The translations under genes and the position numbers were made by a program. The notes beneath the pieces are model-generated. The model was not told where the DNA came from and searched no databases. It saw only the letters and a list, made by a program, of their open reading frames with translations. A DNA stretch of 64,000 bases from Desulfosporosinus sp. FKB (lineage in GTDB: Bacteria; Bacillota; Desulfitobacteriia; Desulfitobacteriales; Desulfitobacteriaceae), in the NCBI RefSeq assembly GCF_002196705.1, contig NZ_NADJ01000029.1, positions 22,912 through 86,911 on the forward strand, read 5' to 3'. Positions within the stretch are counted from its first letter, which is position 1. Each line of letters opens with the position of its first letter. This document shows positions 51,650 through 59,635 of the stretch, piece by piece.

Positions 51650-52258
51650 GTGATTACAAAAGGATTTAAGCTGGGGATGATGTTGCAGTTAGCAATAGGA
51701 CCAGTATGTGTCTTCATATTCACCTTGGGAGGAAATAAGGGATTATTGACTGCTGAATTAGCTGTTTTAGGCGTTGCGATAATTGATGCGCTTTACATAT
51801 TGTTGGCGATATTTGGAATTGCATCATTTATTGATAAGGAAAGGGTAAAGCAGATACTTAAACTCTTTGGTTCAATAATTGTTGCGATTTTCGGGTTACA
51901 TATCGTCGTTGGGACATTTGGATGGGAAGTTTTGCCCAATGTGAGCTTGTTCAACGGGATTAAAACAGAAAACTCGTTTGTTGAAGGAATTATTTTGACT
52001 GCATCAAACCCTTTAACGATACTATTTTGGGCTGGAGTATTTTCAACCAAAATAGCTAAAGAGAAACTTACAAGAACTGAGGTTTACTTTTTCGGTTTTG
52101 GTTCTGTGTTATCAACGATATTCTTTTTGACAGTCATCGCGGTCATCGGAAGCATTACACGAAAGTTCTTATCCGTTACCATAATCTCAACGTTAAATTT
52201 TACCGTTGGGCTAGTGTTAATATATTTTGCTTTTAGGATGTTTTTCAAGAAGGCTTAA
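51650..52258 (+). CDS. LysE-family amino acid exporter
   Basis: The 202-residue membrane protein has the LysE/RhtB layout: GFKLGMMLQLAIGPVCVFIF at the start (normally GxxxGP), about six helices, ILTASNPLTILFWAGVFS near 122, the family NP motif. It would export a small amino acid or a toxic analogue. GTG 51650 follows TTGGAGG. A neighbouring LysR regulator, frequent for this family, is absent. Confidence 0.88.
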   Translation: MITKGFKLGMMLQLAIGPVCVFIFTLGGNKGLLTAELAVLGVAIIDALYILLAIFGIASFIDKERVKQILKLFGSIIVAIFGLHIVVGTFGWEVLPNVSLFNGIKTENSFVEGIILTASNPLTILFWAGVFSTKIAKEKLTRTEVYFFGFGSVLSTIFFLTVIAVIGSITRKFLSVTIISTLNFTVGLVLIYFAFRMFFKKA

Positions 52259-52332
52259 TAAATAGAGGACTTGTTTTTTTTCGCTGAATACAGGATTGAA
52301 CTATGATTGAAAGTTAAATATGGAGAGTTAAA

Positions 52333-52737
52333 ATGATTAAGAAAAATATCATAGAATTTTTAATAGAAGCAAAAAGGGCAACCTACGCAGGAAATGGTCC
52401 CGAAAAACTATCGTCACGCCCTAATTCTCATGATTTAGAGTATGAGAGGGAATTCAATGGAAGGGATATAAGTGACATGTTAAAGAGAGTGCCTTTACAA
52501 ACGATTTCAGAATTACATAGAAGAACAGGAATTAAGCAAACTGAACCAGCAATCTTTACAAGGTTCCCTTACTTTGAATACTTTGAGAAACATAATCCCC
52601 GCGACATAATACTAATGAATAGTACCTTGCAGGTTTTAGTTGCTATGACTTATCACAACGAATATTACTCAGGATGTCATGATCCTTTTCAATTTGAATT
52701 TACTTCGCCTAAGGCTTATTGGTTTCGGAGCCTTTAG
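52333..52737 (+). CDS. DUF5680-like N-terminus joined to an unrecognised region
   Basis: The first ~38 residues (IIEFLIEAKRATYAGNGPEK, then SRPNSHDLEYE) match the start of DUF5680. In that family a tryptophan- and glycine-rich region about an enlarged pocket should follow. Here the rest reads REFNGRDISDMLKRVPLQ and onward, and I cannot place it. A recombination that joined two genes is possible. An adequate RBS (GGAGAG) is present before the ATG. Confidence 0.6.
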   Translation: MIKKNIIEFLIEAKRATYAGNGPEKLSSRPNSHDLEYEREFNGRDISDMLKRVPLQTISELHRRTGIKQTEPAIFTRFPYFEYFEKHNPRDIILMNSTLQVLVAMTYHNEYYSGCHDPFQFEFTSPKAYWFRSL

Positions 52738-52905
52738 ATTTATTAAATTCTAATTTAAATCCAGCCTTGTTTCACTCACATGTAATTGGAAAGGGATACT
52801 CCATATAATGAGTGGGATTATCTCTTAATTGATAATCCCGTCGTCCCATTCCTATACACAAGAATTGTTTGAGTAACGAAGTACTTATACGAAGGAGGGG
52901 GCATT

Positions 52906-53115
52906 TTGATAAAATCAATAATCATCGGTCTAGGGATATTTATATTGGGCTTCCCTATAGTGAGTCTTAGTTCGAGCCTATTTAATAGTGGCAATGCGGA
53001 ATACTCGTATTATTATGCAATAATTTTTTCAATACTGTATCTTTCTTCAATTGTAGGGTTTTCTACATCGATGATACTGAATGAGTTAAGAACCTTAAAA
53101 CCTATCGATAAATAA
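52906..53115 (+). CDS. Two-helix small membrane protein
   Basis: The 69-residue protein has two hydrophobic segments (IIIGLGIFILGFPIVSLSS and YAIIFSILYLSSIVGFSTS). TTG 52906 follows GGAGGGGG, a strong RBS that supports a real gene. The function is unknown. Confidence 0.62.
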   Translation: MIKSIIIGLGIFILGFPIVSLSSSLFNSGNAEYSYYYAIIFSILYLSSIVGFSTSMILNELRTLKPIDK

Positions 53116-53199
53116 AAGTAACTAGAAATTAATTTCTCAATTGTAACGTCGCTAAAAGGGAATTTATTTTAATTAATAAATAAATTGGAGTATGATGGA

Positions 53200-53778
53200 A
53201 TGCAAAATTCATTGGTAATGAGAACAGAGGCAACCTATGCTTTGAATTTTTTAATTTACATACAAAATATATATCTTAATCAAAGCCGAAGTGAAAAAGA
53301 ATATAAATTTCCTTATTTTCCATCAATAACAGCTTTTGAGGAAGATTTCCAAGTAAAGTATAAGGATTTATGGAATGAGGTCTCACGGAGAATATCTGAA
53401 CGTCAAAGTAATGGTGTTAAGATTTTTTACGCTGAAAAAGATTTATTCTATCGAACTTTGTTTTTAAATAATTCCACCAGTTTAAAGAATTATAGTGAGA
53501 TTTATAAATCCTTTAAAGTTTGGTGGGATAGTTTAGCAGGGGGATTTTCTGTAGAAAGGTCAATAGATGTATATCGTCAAGAATTATACGTAGAATTGTC
53601 AAGTTTGCTAAGTCAAAAAGGAATTGAACCCCAAAAAGAATTGAATATCAGCTTAATTTATGACGAATGTCTATTAGTTGAATTAGATGTTTCTTCTTAT
53701 TTTGTAGTCCTCACCATACGTGACTTTGTTGTTAACAGAAAGGATTGGGTTTCTAAATTACTGAAATGTATTTATTAA
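53200..53778 (+). CDS. Hypothetical soluble protein
   Basis: The protein of about 192 residues is rich in aromatic and charged residues (KYKDLWNEVSRRISERQSN; FKVWWDSLAGGF). It has no signal or membrane segment. ATG 53200 has GGAG 9 bases before it; TTG 53185 is an alternative. I see no known domain. It is AT-rich and stands alone, like its neighbours. Confidence 0.6.
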   Translation: MQNSLVMRTEATYALNFLIYIQNIYLNQSRSEKEYKFPYFPSITAFEEDFQVKYKDLWNEVSRRISERQSNGVKIFYAEKDLFYRTLFLNNSTSLKNYSEIYKSFKVWWDSLAGGFSVERSIDVYRQELYVELSSLLSQKGIEPQKELNISLIYDECLLVELDVSSYFVVLTIRDFVVNRKDWVSKLLKCIY

Positions 53779-53868
53779 TCTAAATTAGTAACGGGAAAGT
53801 GTTCTTTTTAGGAAGGAGCATATTTAAGCTGTTTAATACAATAGGATATTTTTGAAAGAGTGATATTT

Positions 53869-54243
53869 ATGTATTTGAAAACTATGTATTTATTATGTAT
53901 TATTGCAGGTTGCTTTTTTGCACTTATTGGGGTATTCATAAAAATGACAAAAAAAATCGAATTAATAAATCAATTGGATGAGAGAAAAGAATATCATAGG
54001 GATAAGCTATCTGCTTTTGCAGGAAATAATCTAATATACATGGGTCTATTGGAAATTTTATTGGGTATTACTTTATTTCGTTTTTCACACACTGAAAATA
54101 ACGCCATCAAAATAGGAATATTTATCATCTTTTTGGCAATATTAGTTTTTTTCTCATTTAAAGTTACACTAAGTTTAAAAAAATATGAAATATCCAAAGA
54201 AGATGGAAGTAATGAAATAAACACTGGTTCACATAATTCTTAA
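53869..54243 (+). CDS. Small membrane protein with three hydrophobic segments
   Basis: About 124 residues. The segments are YLLCIIAGCFFALIGVFI, NNLIYMGLLEILLGITLF and GIFIIFLAILVFFSFKVTL, with a charged loop between the first two (DERKEYHRDKLSAF). ATG 53869 is preferred over GTG 53860 because AAAGAG is better spaced. No family is recognised. Confidence 0.62.
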   Translation: MYLKTMYLLCIIAGCFFALIGVFIKMTKKIELINQLDERKEYHRDKLSAFAGNNLIYMGLLEILLGITLFRFSHTENNAIKIGIFIIFLAILVFFSFKVTLSLKKYEISKEDGSNEINTGSHNS

Positions 54244-54258
54244 GCCCAGTAGTATAAA

Positions 54259-54287
54259 TCCGTCCGCTCTAATCAGTGTTGGACGGA
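54259..54287 (+). terminator. Hairpin after the membrane protein gene
   Basis: TCCGTCC (54259-54265) pairs with GGACGGA (54281-54287). There is no T-run, so its strength is unsure. Confidence 0.45.
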
Positions 54288-54351
54288 CACTTATAGAACC
54301 AGGCGGAATTGCCACTCGCTATACAAATTTCAATCTTTTTAGGAGATTAAC

Positions 54352-54828
54352 ATGATGCCGTTGCTAGATTTCCAACCAGTTACATCTAAGCGTCTTGAGG
54401 TATTTAAAGAAATAGTCAACTCAAATAAAGAATATAACTTGTTATCTGAAGGTTATGCTGTACTTAGTGATGCAGGAATCCTAGAGATGTATGCATCATC
54501 TAAAAGGCTAGGTGCAGTGACGCGTTTTGTTGTTTACGATGATTATCCAGTTGGGGTAATTGATTACCTCATGGAGAATCCGTCTGATAACATGCCGTGG
54601 TTAGGTTTGCTGATGATACATGCCCAGCATCAAAGAAAAGGATACGCTATCGAAGCACTGAAAAAATATGAGTGTTTAATGCGGAATGAAGGTTTAAAGA
54701 AAGTACGCCTCGGCGTTATCAAAGGAAATAACCGTGAGTTAAATTTCTGGATTAATAGGGGATTTATCTTTTATCATGAGAAAATAGGAGATAAATTTAT
54801 GGTGATGTGTTTTGAAAAGGAGTTGTGA
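54352..54828 (+). CDS. GNAT-family N-acetyltransferase
   Basis: The 158-residue protein has LGLLMIHAQHQRKGYAIEAL (residues ~84-103) as acetyl-CoA loop and RLGVIKGNNRELNFWINRGF as motif B. AGGAG lies 6 bases before the ATG. It is the third of the single GNAT genes in this stretch. Substrate unknown. Confidence 0.86.
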   Translation: MMPLLDFQPVTSKRLEVFKEIVNSNKEYNLLSEGYAVLSDAGILEMYASSKRLGAVTRFVVYDDYPVGVIDYLMENPSDNMPWLGLLMIHAQHQRKGYAIEALKKYECLMRNEGLKKVRLGVIKGNNRELNFWINRGFIFYHEKIGDKFMVMCFEKEL

Positions 54829-54913
54829 AATTTAAAGATTATTTATGTCACTGTGACGATTGATATTTTGCATTATATCGATGTACGAATAAATGAACAT
54901 ATTTGCAATCCGC

Positions 54914-54957
54914 ATGCCCTTAGATAGTTTTGACGTTTTCTATCTGAGGGCATTTAA
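54914..54957 (+). terminator. Terminator after the third GNAT gene
   Basis: ATGCCCTTAGATAG (54914-54927) pairs with CTATCTGAGGGCAT (54940-54953) with one wobble, followed by TTAACTTT. Confidence 0.65.
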
Positions 54958-55073
54958 CTTTAGCAATAGTATGTTATTTCGTCATGATTCGCAGTTAATA
55001 TGGGATATAGTTGTAATGTCTAAAGTTGCTCACATAAAGCCTCTTGTAAACTTCTAATTAGGGAGGAATAAGG

Positions 55074-55628
55074 ATGAAGCGATGGTTTATAATTCCAATC
55101 CTTATACTCTTTGGTTTCTTTTTAATCATGAATCTAAGAGCTGAAACTATGGAGAGTAGAATTGCTTCAAACATTTTCTATAACACAACTACTTCTAAGG
55201 CAGATGATATCTTAGCCTTTGCGATTATCCCTGGAGATTACCAGAAACAAAGCGAATTAGGACACCGCAAACTTCTAATGAAAAAATATGATTCGGAAGT
55301 ATATTTAGAACCCATAAAAGATGTGGGAGATGACTATTGGATAAGCTGGTCCTTTGATAATAACTGGTACAAGCGTGAAGGTACAGTCTTTACGTTTCGA
55401 AGCTTGCTAGAACCTGATTCATTCGGCAATAGGCTTTATAGTGACGCAAACCCCAATTTTCAGGCCGTTAATGAAAATGGTCAATCAATTCACGGTTCCT
55501 GGGGCGGTGGAGGAAGCACTTATAATTATGGCTTTAATGTGAGTAAGGAAAACTTTAATAAGGGTGAACGGATAGATGTAAAGCTAGAAGGTTTTAACCT
55601 CATGCATTATAAATTAACCTTGTTCTAA
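55074..55628 (+). CDS. Secreted protein of unknown function
   Basis: The 184-residue protein begins with a signal or anchor segment (WFIIPILILFGFFLIMNLRA, residues 3-22) without a clear lipobox. The rest looks like an all-beta extracellular domain (NWYKREGTVFTFRSLLEPDS; HGSWGGGGSTYNYGF; VKLEGFNLMHYKLTLF). AGGGAGG precedes the ATG. It lies 14 bases before the next secreted-protein gene, so the two are a likely operon. Confidence 0.7.
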   Translation: MKRWFIIPILILFGFFLIMNLRAETMESRIASNIFYNTTTSKADDILAFAIIPGDYQKQSELGHRKLLMKKYDSEVYLEPIKDVGDDYWISWSFDNNWYKREGTVFTFRSLLEPDSFGNRLYSDANPNFQAVNENGQSIHGSWGGGGSTYNYGFNVSKENFNKGERIDVKLEGFNLMHYKLTLF

Positions 55629-55642
55629 GGAGAGAGCATGCA

Positions 55643-55972
55643 ATGAAAAAGAAGCTGGTTGTTGCGGTCACTTCAATGATTATTGGTTGCAGTATTTTCA
55701 TAGGGTATGTTGTATCTCACGCTCATACCACGCCACAGATGGCAATTAGAACATATTTGTTTCTGTCGGAGCACCCAATTAGTGCCTTGACCACAGGAAT
55801 TGTTGAGAATCAGTTTCAGACTGAATTAGATAGAAATATTCTAGAACTGCAAGACGCAAAAATTTATTCGTTGACGAGACCACCTCTTGATGTATCAGGA
55901 AACCATTTAATTAACGTTAAAGTAACTAAAAAAGGTGCAAGCTATTTTGCACAATATTATGGCGAAGCCTAA
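55643..55972 (+). CDS. Small secreted protein of unknown function
   Basis: The 109-residue protein has an N-terminal signal or anchor (LVVAVTSMIIGCSIFIGYVV). IIGC could serve as a lipobox, but the spacing is loose. The mature part (HTTPQMAIRTYLFLSEHPIS) is not recognised. AAGGAGAG precedes the ATG. It is probably co-transcribed with the preceding gene and exported with it. Confidence 0.65.
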   Translation: MKKKLVVAVTSMIIGCSIFIGYVVSHAHTTPQMAIRTYLFLSEHPISALTTGIVENQFQTELDRNILELQDAKIYSLTRPPLDVSGNHLINVKVTKKGASYFAQYYGEA

Positions 55973-56158
55973 TTCCCTTACACCTGAGTAACAGTTTACT
56001 AGCCGGATGATCCTTATTTGCGATAAATTAATTGAATATTAATACATATCAGAGGGCAATTGTTCCGCATTGTAGAACAAGATTAAGTTATTCAAAAATA
56101 TGAGCCAATAATTTGGATAAGACTTGAAATCAAATAGAATAGTTTTGGAGTGTTTATT

Positions 56159-57004
56159 GTGAGCAATAATTTCAAACGGATAGAACGTCCTCGTCAGCGT
56201 TCAAGTATTCGGCTGTTTTGGGGCAAGTTGTTTTTTACCCTTCGACGTTATGTACATTGGTATTTGAGTAGAACCACTAAATATGCGGATAAATGCTCAC
56301 CCTCCCCGCTACGATACATTATTGTAAAACATCAAACGCCACTTTATCGTCAACTTCGGGATGTAGACATGTGGCTACAGGAAAATAAAGTAGTTAATCT
56401 TAAATTGGCAACCACCAAACTACACGGTTTAATTCTTAAGCCTGGAGAGACTTTTTCATTGTGGCGATTTGTGGGTAAACCGACCAAGCGAAAAGGTTAT
56501 AAAGAAGGAATGGTACTTTCGAACGGTACATTTCAAGCTGGGATTGGAGGAGGACTTTGCCAGTTATCTAACCTAATTTATTGGATGACCTTGCATAGCC
56601 CTCTAACAGTGACAGAGCGATGGCGGCACACACATGATGTATTTCCCGATGTCAACCGTACCCAGCCGTTCGCAAGCGGTGCAACCATTGTTTACAATTA
56701 TGTGGACTTGCAAGTTAGAAACAATACTTTAGACGATTACCAACTGCTTGTGTGGTTGGATAAGACACATTTGCATGGAGAATGGCGTAGTAACCGAATT
56801 TTTGAGAAAAGATATGAAGTTTATGAGAGCCACCACCAAATTAATCATGAGTGGTGGGGAGGGTATACTAGGAATAACATAATACGCCGTAAGGTATTTG
56901 ACGGCAAAGACGACCTAATAGATGATGAGTTTATTACAGAGAATCATGCCATCATGATGTATGAACCGATGCTCCAAGAAGGGACTAAAAATAATTTAAA
57001 ATAG
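56159..57004 (+). CDS. VanW-family protein
   Basis: The protein of about 281 residues carries the VanW domain: HGLILKPGETFSLWRFVGKPTK near 90, GGGLCQLSNLIYWMTLHSPL near 132 and RHTHDVFPDVNRTQPFASGA near 157, where the family has its most conserved Gly, Cys-Gln-x-Ser and His. VanW occurs with vancomycin-resistance genes and elsewhere, and its function is unknown. GTG 56159 fits TTGGAG. No van genes lie nearby, so a resistance role is not supported. Confidence 0.88.
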   Translation: MSNNFKRIERPRQRSSIRLFWGKLFFTLRRYVHWYLSRTTKYADKCSPSPLRYIIVKHQTPLYRQLRDVDMWLQENKVVNLKLATTKLHGLILKPGETFSLWRFVGKPTKRKGYKEGMVLSNGTFQAGIGGGLCQLSNLIYWMTLHSPLTVTERWRHTHDVFPDVNRTQPFASGATIVYNYVDLQVRNNTLDDYQLLVWLDKTHLHGEWRSNRIFEKRYEVYESHHQINHEWWGGYTRNNIIRRKVFDGKDDLIDDEFITENHAIMMYEPMLQEGTKNNLK

Positions 57005-57294
57005 AAGTCATATGTTGAAAAGAATTAGTCGTTACCTAACCAAAGGATATAACACATTATTCTTGCAATTAAGTAGGCTAATTGGCATAAAATTTTTAAC
57101 TGTATAATAAATGGAAGACAGTATTCAATTTCCTTAATGATGACCTAAATATCGATAATATTCACTGCCCTAACGGTAACAAAACTACTTTCTAAGAATA
57201 ACACTGTCAAGATATGAAATTTGCGGAGAGTTAGCGTAAAATACTATGTTCTTTATGGAAAGAGCCGAATAGAGGTGAGGCTGAGGTGGGAAAA

Positions 57295-58212
57295 ATGAAG
57301 GCTTTAATCTTTGGAGGAACGGGTTTTGTTGGAAGAAACCTGACAGTGGAATTACTTGCTAATGGATACCAGGTATACGTAGTAACAAGGAATCCCTCCA
57401 AAACCACAAATACCTTAGAAAATGGGGTTAAGGTCATTGAATGGGATAATCATTCCCCTCTAACTTCTATGAATCAACTATCTGAAATTGATGTAGTAAT
57501 TAACTTAGCGGGCGAGTCAATTGGCAATCGCCGATGGTCTAAGTCCGTCAAGCAGGAAATATTAGAGAGTAGAATTAGAACTACTGAAGCAATTGTTACA
57601 GCTATAAATAACCGTACCATTCAACCCAAAGTTTTAATTAACGCTTCAGCCGTCGGTTATTATGGAGACTGTCAGGATGCTGAGATAATTGAGTCCGAAA
57701 AAGCAGGGGGAGACTTCCTAGCTCAAGTTTGTCGAGCTTGGGAAAATGAGGCTTCCAAGGTTCAAAGCGATTTAACTAGAGTTGTAACTCCACGGATTGG
57801 TGTAGTCATAGGAAGTGAGGGTGCTCTTAGCAGAATGGCAATGCCCTATAGGTTTTACTTGGGTGGTCCGTTGGGTAAGGGAAATCAATGGATTTCTTGG
57901 ATACACATTCAGGATTTAACAAGTATGATAAGGTATTTAATCGAACATCAAGAGCTAACTGGTCCTGTAAACGCAACAACGCCATACCCCATGCGAATGA
58001 AAGATTTTTGCGAGATCTTGGGTGAGGTTTTAAATAGACCGTCTTGGTTGCCAATGTCTGAGTTATTATTGAGAATAGCATTAGGAGAAATGGCGGATAT
58101 GTTATTACACGGACAACGGGTTATCCCGAAGAGACTTCTTAACGCTGGTTTTGAATTCAAGTATCCGAAGTTAAGGTCTGCCCTAGAGAATGCATTCGAA
58201 GGAAATTCGTAG
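57295..58212 (+). CDS. TIGR01777-family NAD-dependent epimerase (SDR)
   Basis: The 305-residue protein has an N-terminal nucleotide-binding motif MKALIFGGTGFVGRNL, then DVVINLAGESIGNRRWS near 69, a YYGDCQDAE segment near 122 where the family has YG-x4-E, and a C-terminal GQRVIPKRLLNAGFEFKYPKL. These are hallmarks of the TIGR01777/YfcH group of short-chain dehydrogenase-like epimerases. ATG 57295 has GAGGTG 6 bases before it; GTG 57286 is less likely. It stands alone. Confidence 0.9.
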   Translation: MKALIFGGTGFVGRNLTVELLANGYQVYVVTRNPSKTTNTLENGVKVIEWDNHSPLTSMNQLSEIDVVINLAGESIGNRRWSKSVKQEILESRIRTTEAIVTAINNRTIQPKVLINASAVGYYGDCQDAEIIESEKAGGDFLAQVCRAWENEASKVQSDLTRVVTPRIGVVIGSEGALSRMAMPYRFYLGGPLGKGNQWISWIHIQDLTSMIRYLIEHQELTGPVNATTPYPMRMKDFCEILGEVLNRPSWLPMSELLLRIALGEMADMLLHGQRVIPKRLLNAGFEFKYPKLRSALENAFEGNS

Positions 58213-58512
58213 GATATTGAGCTACATTGTTTGCAAATTGTATCAATATTTTGATTTCCCTTTTCCTGATAGCTACGGGATGTGGAAAAGAGTTGGTCTC
58301 GGTAGGCGGAACAATAATGATGAAACATCGTTAAAATCTATACAAACACTGTACTCAATAGCTGAAGACGTAATGAAAAAATAGATATAATAAATTCAGC
58401 AAGTCGAATCCGTTATATTGGCTGTGAAATTGAAGAACTCAAGAACTTAAGACGCGTTTTTCTTATATTGAGACGCATTCGTACAATACTATGATGTTAA
58501 GGAGGGTTTTTT

Positions 58513-59034
58513 ATGCCAGATATTATAATCAATTTTCTTGAAGAGTCAGATGCACAGGAGCTTTTTACATTTGAGCTTACAAATAGGGCATTTTTTGAGA
58601 GAGTAGGTTTCCCAAGAGGAGATAACTATTATGAATTAAATAATTTCAATAGAATAATAAAGGAGTCTATTGAGGAACAAGAGAAAGGATTAGTATATAT
58701 GTATTTAATAAAGAATCATACCGGAATGATTCTTGGCAGAATAAATTTATTATCAATAGAAAGAGGAAGTTTTAATAAGGCTGGACTAGGCTATAGAATA
58801 GGCGAGGAACATCAGGGAAAGGGATATGCAACAAGCGCTGTAAAACTTGTTTTAGATGAAGCAGTCAATAAGCATAAGCTTCATAGGATAGAGGCTGGGA
58901 CATCACCTAATAATATAGGATCTCAAATAGTATTAATAAAGAACGATTTCCAGTCTGTTGGGCGTTTTGGTAAATATATCTATAAGAATGGAGAATGGTG
59001 TGACAGTATGTATTTTGAAAGAATACTTGATTGA
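58513..59034 (+). CDS. GNAT-family N-acetyltransferase (RimJ/RimL-like)
   Basis: The 173-residue protein has GLGYRIGEEHQGKGYATSAV (residues ~94-113) as acetyl-CoA loop and RIEAGTSPNNIGSQIVLIKNDF in place of the usual asparagine motif. This matches the RimJ/RimL branch that modifies protein N-termini or small molecules. GGAGGG precedes the ATG. It is the last plus-strand gene before the minus-strand block. Confidence 0.87.
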   Translation: MPDIIINFLEESDAQELFTFELTNRAFFERVGFPRGDNYYELNNFNRIIKESIEEQEKGLVYMYLIKNHTGMILGRINLLSIERGSFNKAGLGYRIGEEHQGKGYATSAVKLVLDEAVNKHKLHRIEAGTSPNNIGSQIVLIKNDFQSVGRFGKYIYKNGEWCDSMYFERILD

Positions 59035-59635
59035 ATATATGCTGTCAAATACGTTTAGGCGTATTTTTCTTATATAGCGTCACAAGCTGAGTTCCCCTAT
59101 TTCATATACCCATCAGCAATAAAAGCTGTCTCAAAGCATGTTGGATGGTATTCTGTTAAACTTAATGTGAAAGAAATCCTATGAATTACTATCGGTTGCC
59201 AATATTCGACTTGAAATTATGCGTCCATTACCAAAGGGGAGTTCTTGCAGATGAACGCATATTGTCGTAAGTATTTGACAATCTGATTGCGAACACTAAA
59301 CGTTATGTAGGGAAAAACGGTATAATTTCAATTCAGGTAAACACGGATCAAGAAAGTGAAGAATAGAATGCACCTGCTTAAAAAATGCACCCCCTTTGAG
59401 GGGGTGCATTGTTAATTTGTATCAATTTTTGAGTTATTAGTGAGTTACAAGTGTATTTGCCTCCCTGCCTTTCGTCGGTTTGCTAATAATTAAAGGGGTA
59501 ATCGTGAAAATCATTTTCGTGTCTCGTCTTTTAGAATTCCTCTATCGTTTTGATTGTTCCCTTAATTATCAATTTGTGAGCACTCTTAATGTTCTTCTCA
59601 GAAAATGGGCGCATTTTGCACTTGCGTCTTGCTAT
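59035..59635. other. 600-base gap between the plus-strand and minus-strand blocks
   Basis: No credible gene. A hairpin AATGCACCCCC (59385-59395) with GGGGGTGCATT (59401-59411) forms an 11-bp stem with a 5-base loop, followed by GTTAATTT. It may be a terminator for either strand. Short ORFs near 59480-59816 lack support. Confidence 0.55.

Noticed and set aside
58190..58384. 64-residue ORF overlapping the end of the epimerase gene
   Set aside because: It starts inside the epimerase gene without RBS and has no recognisable content.
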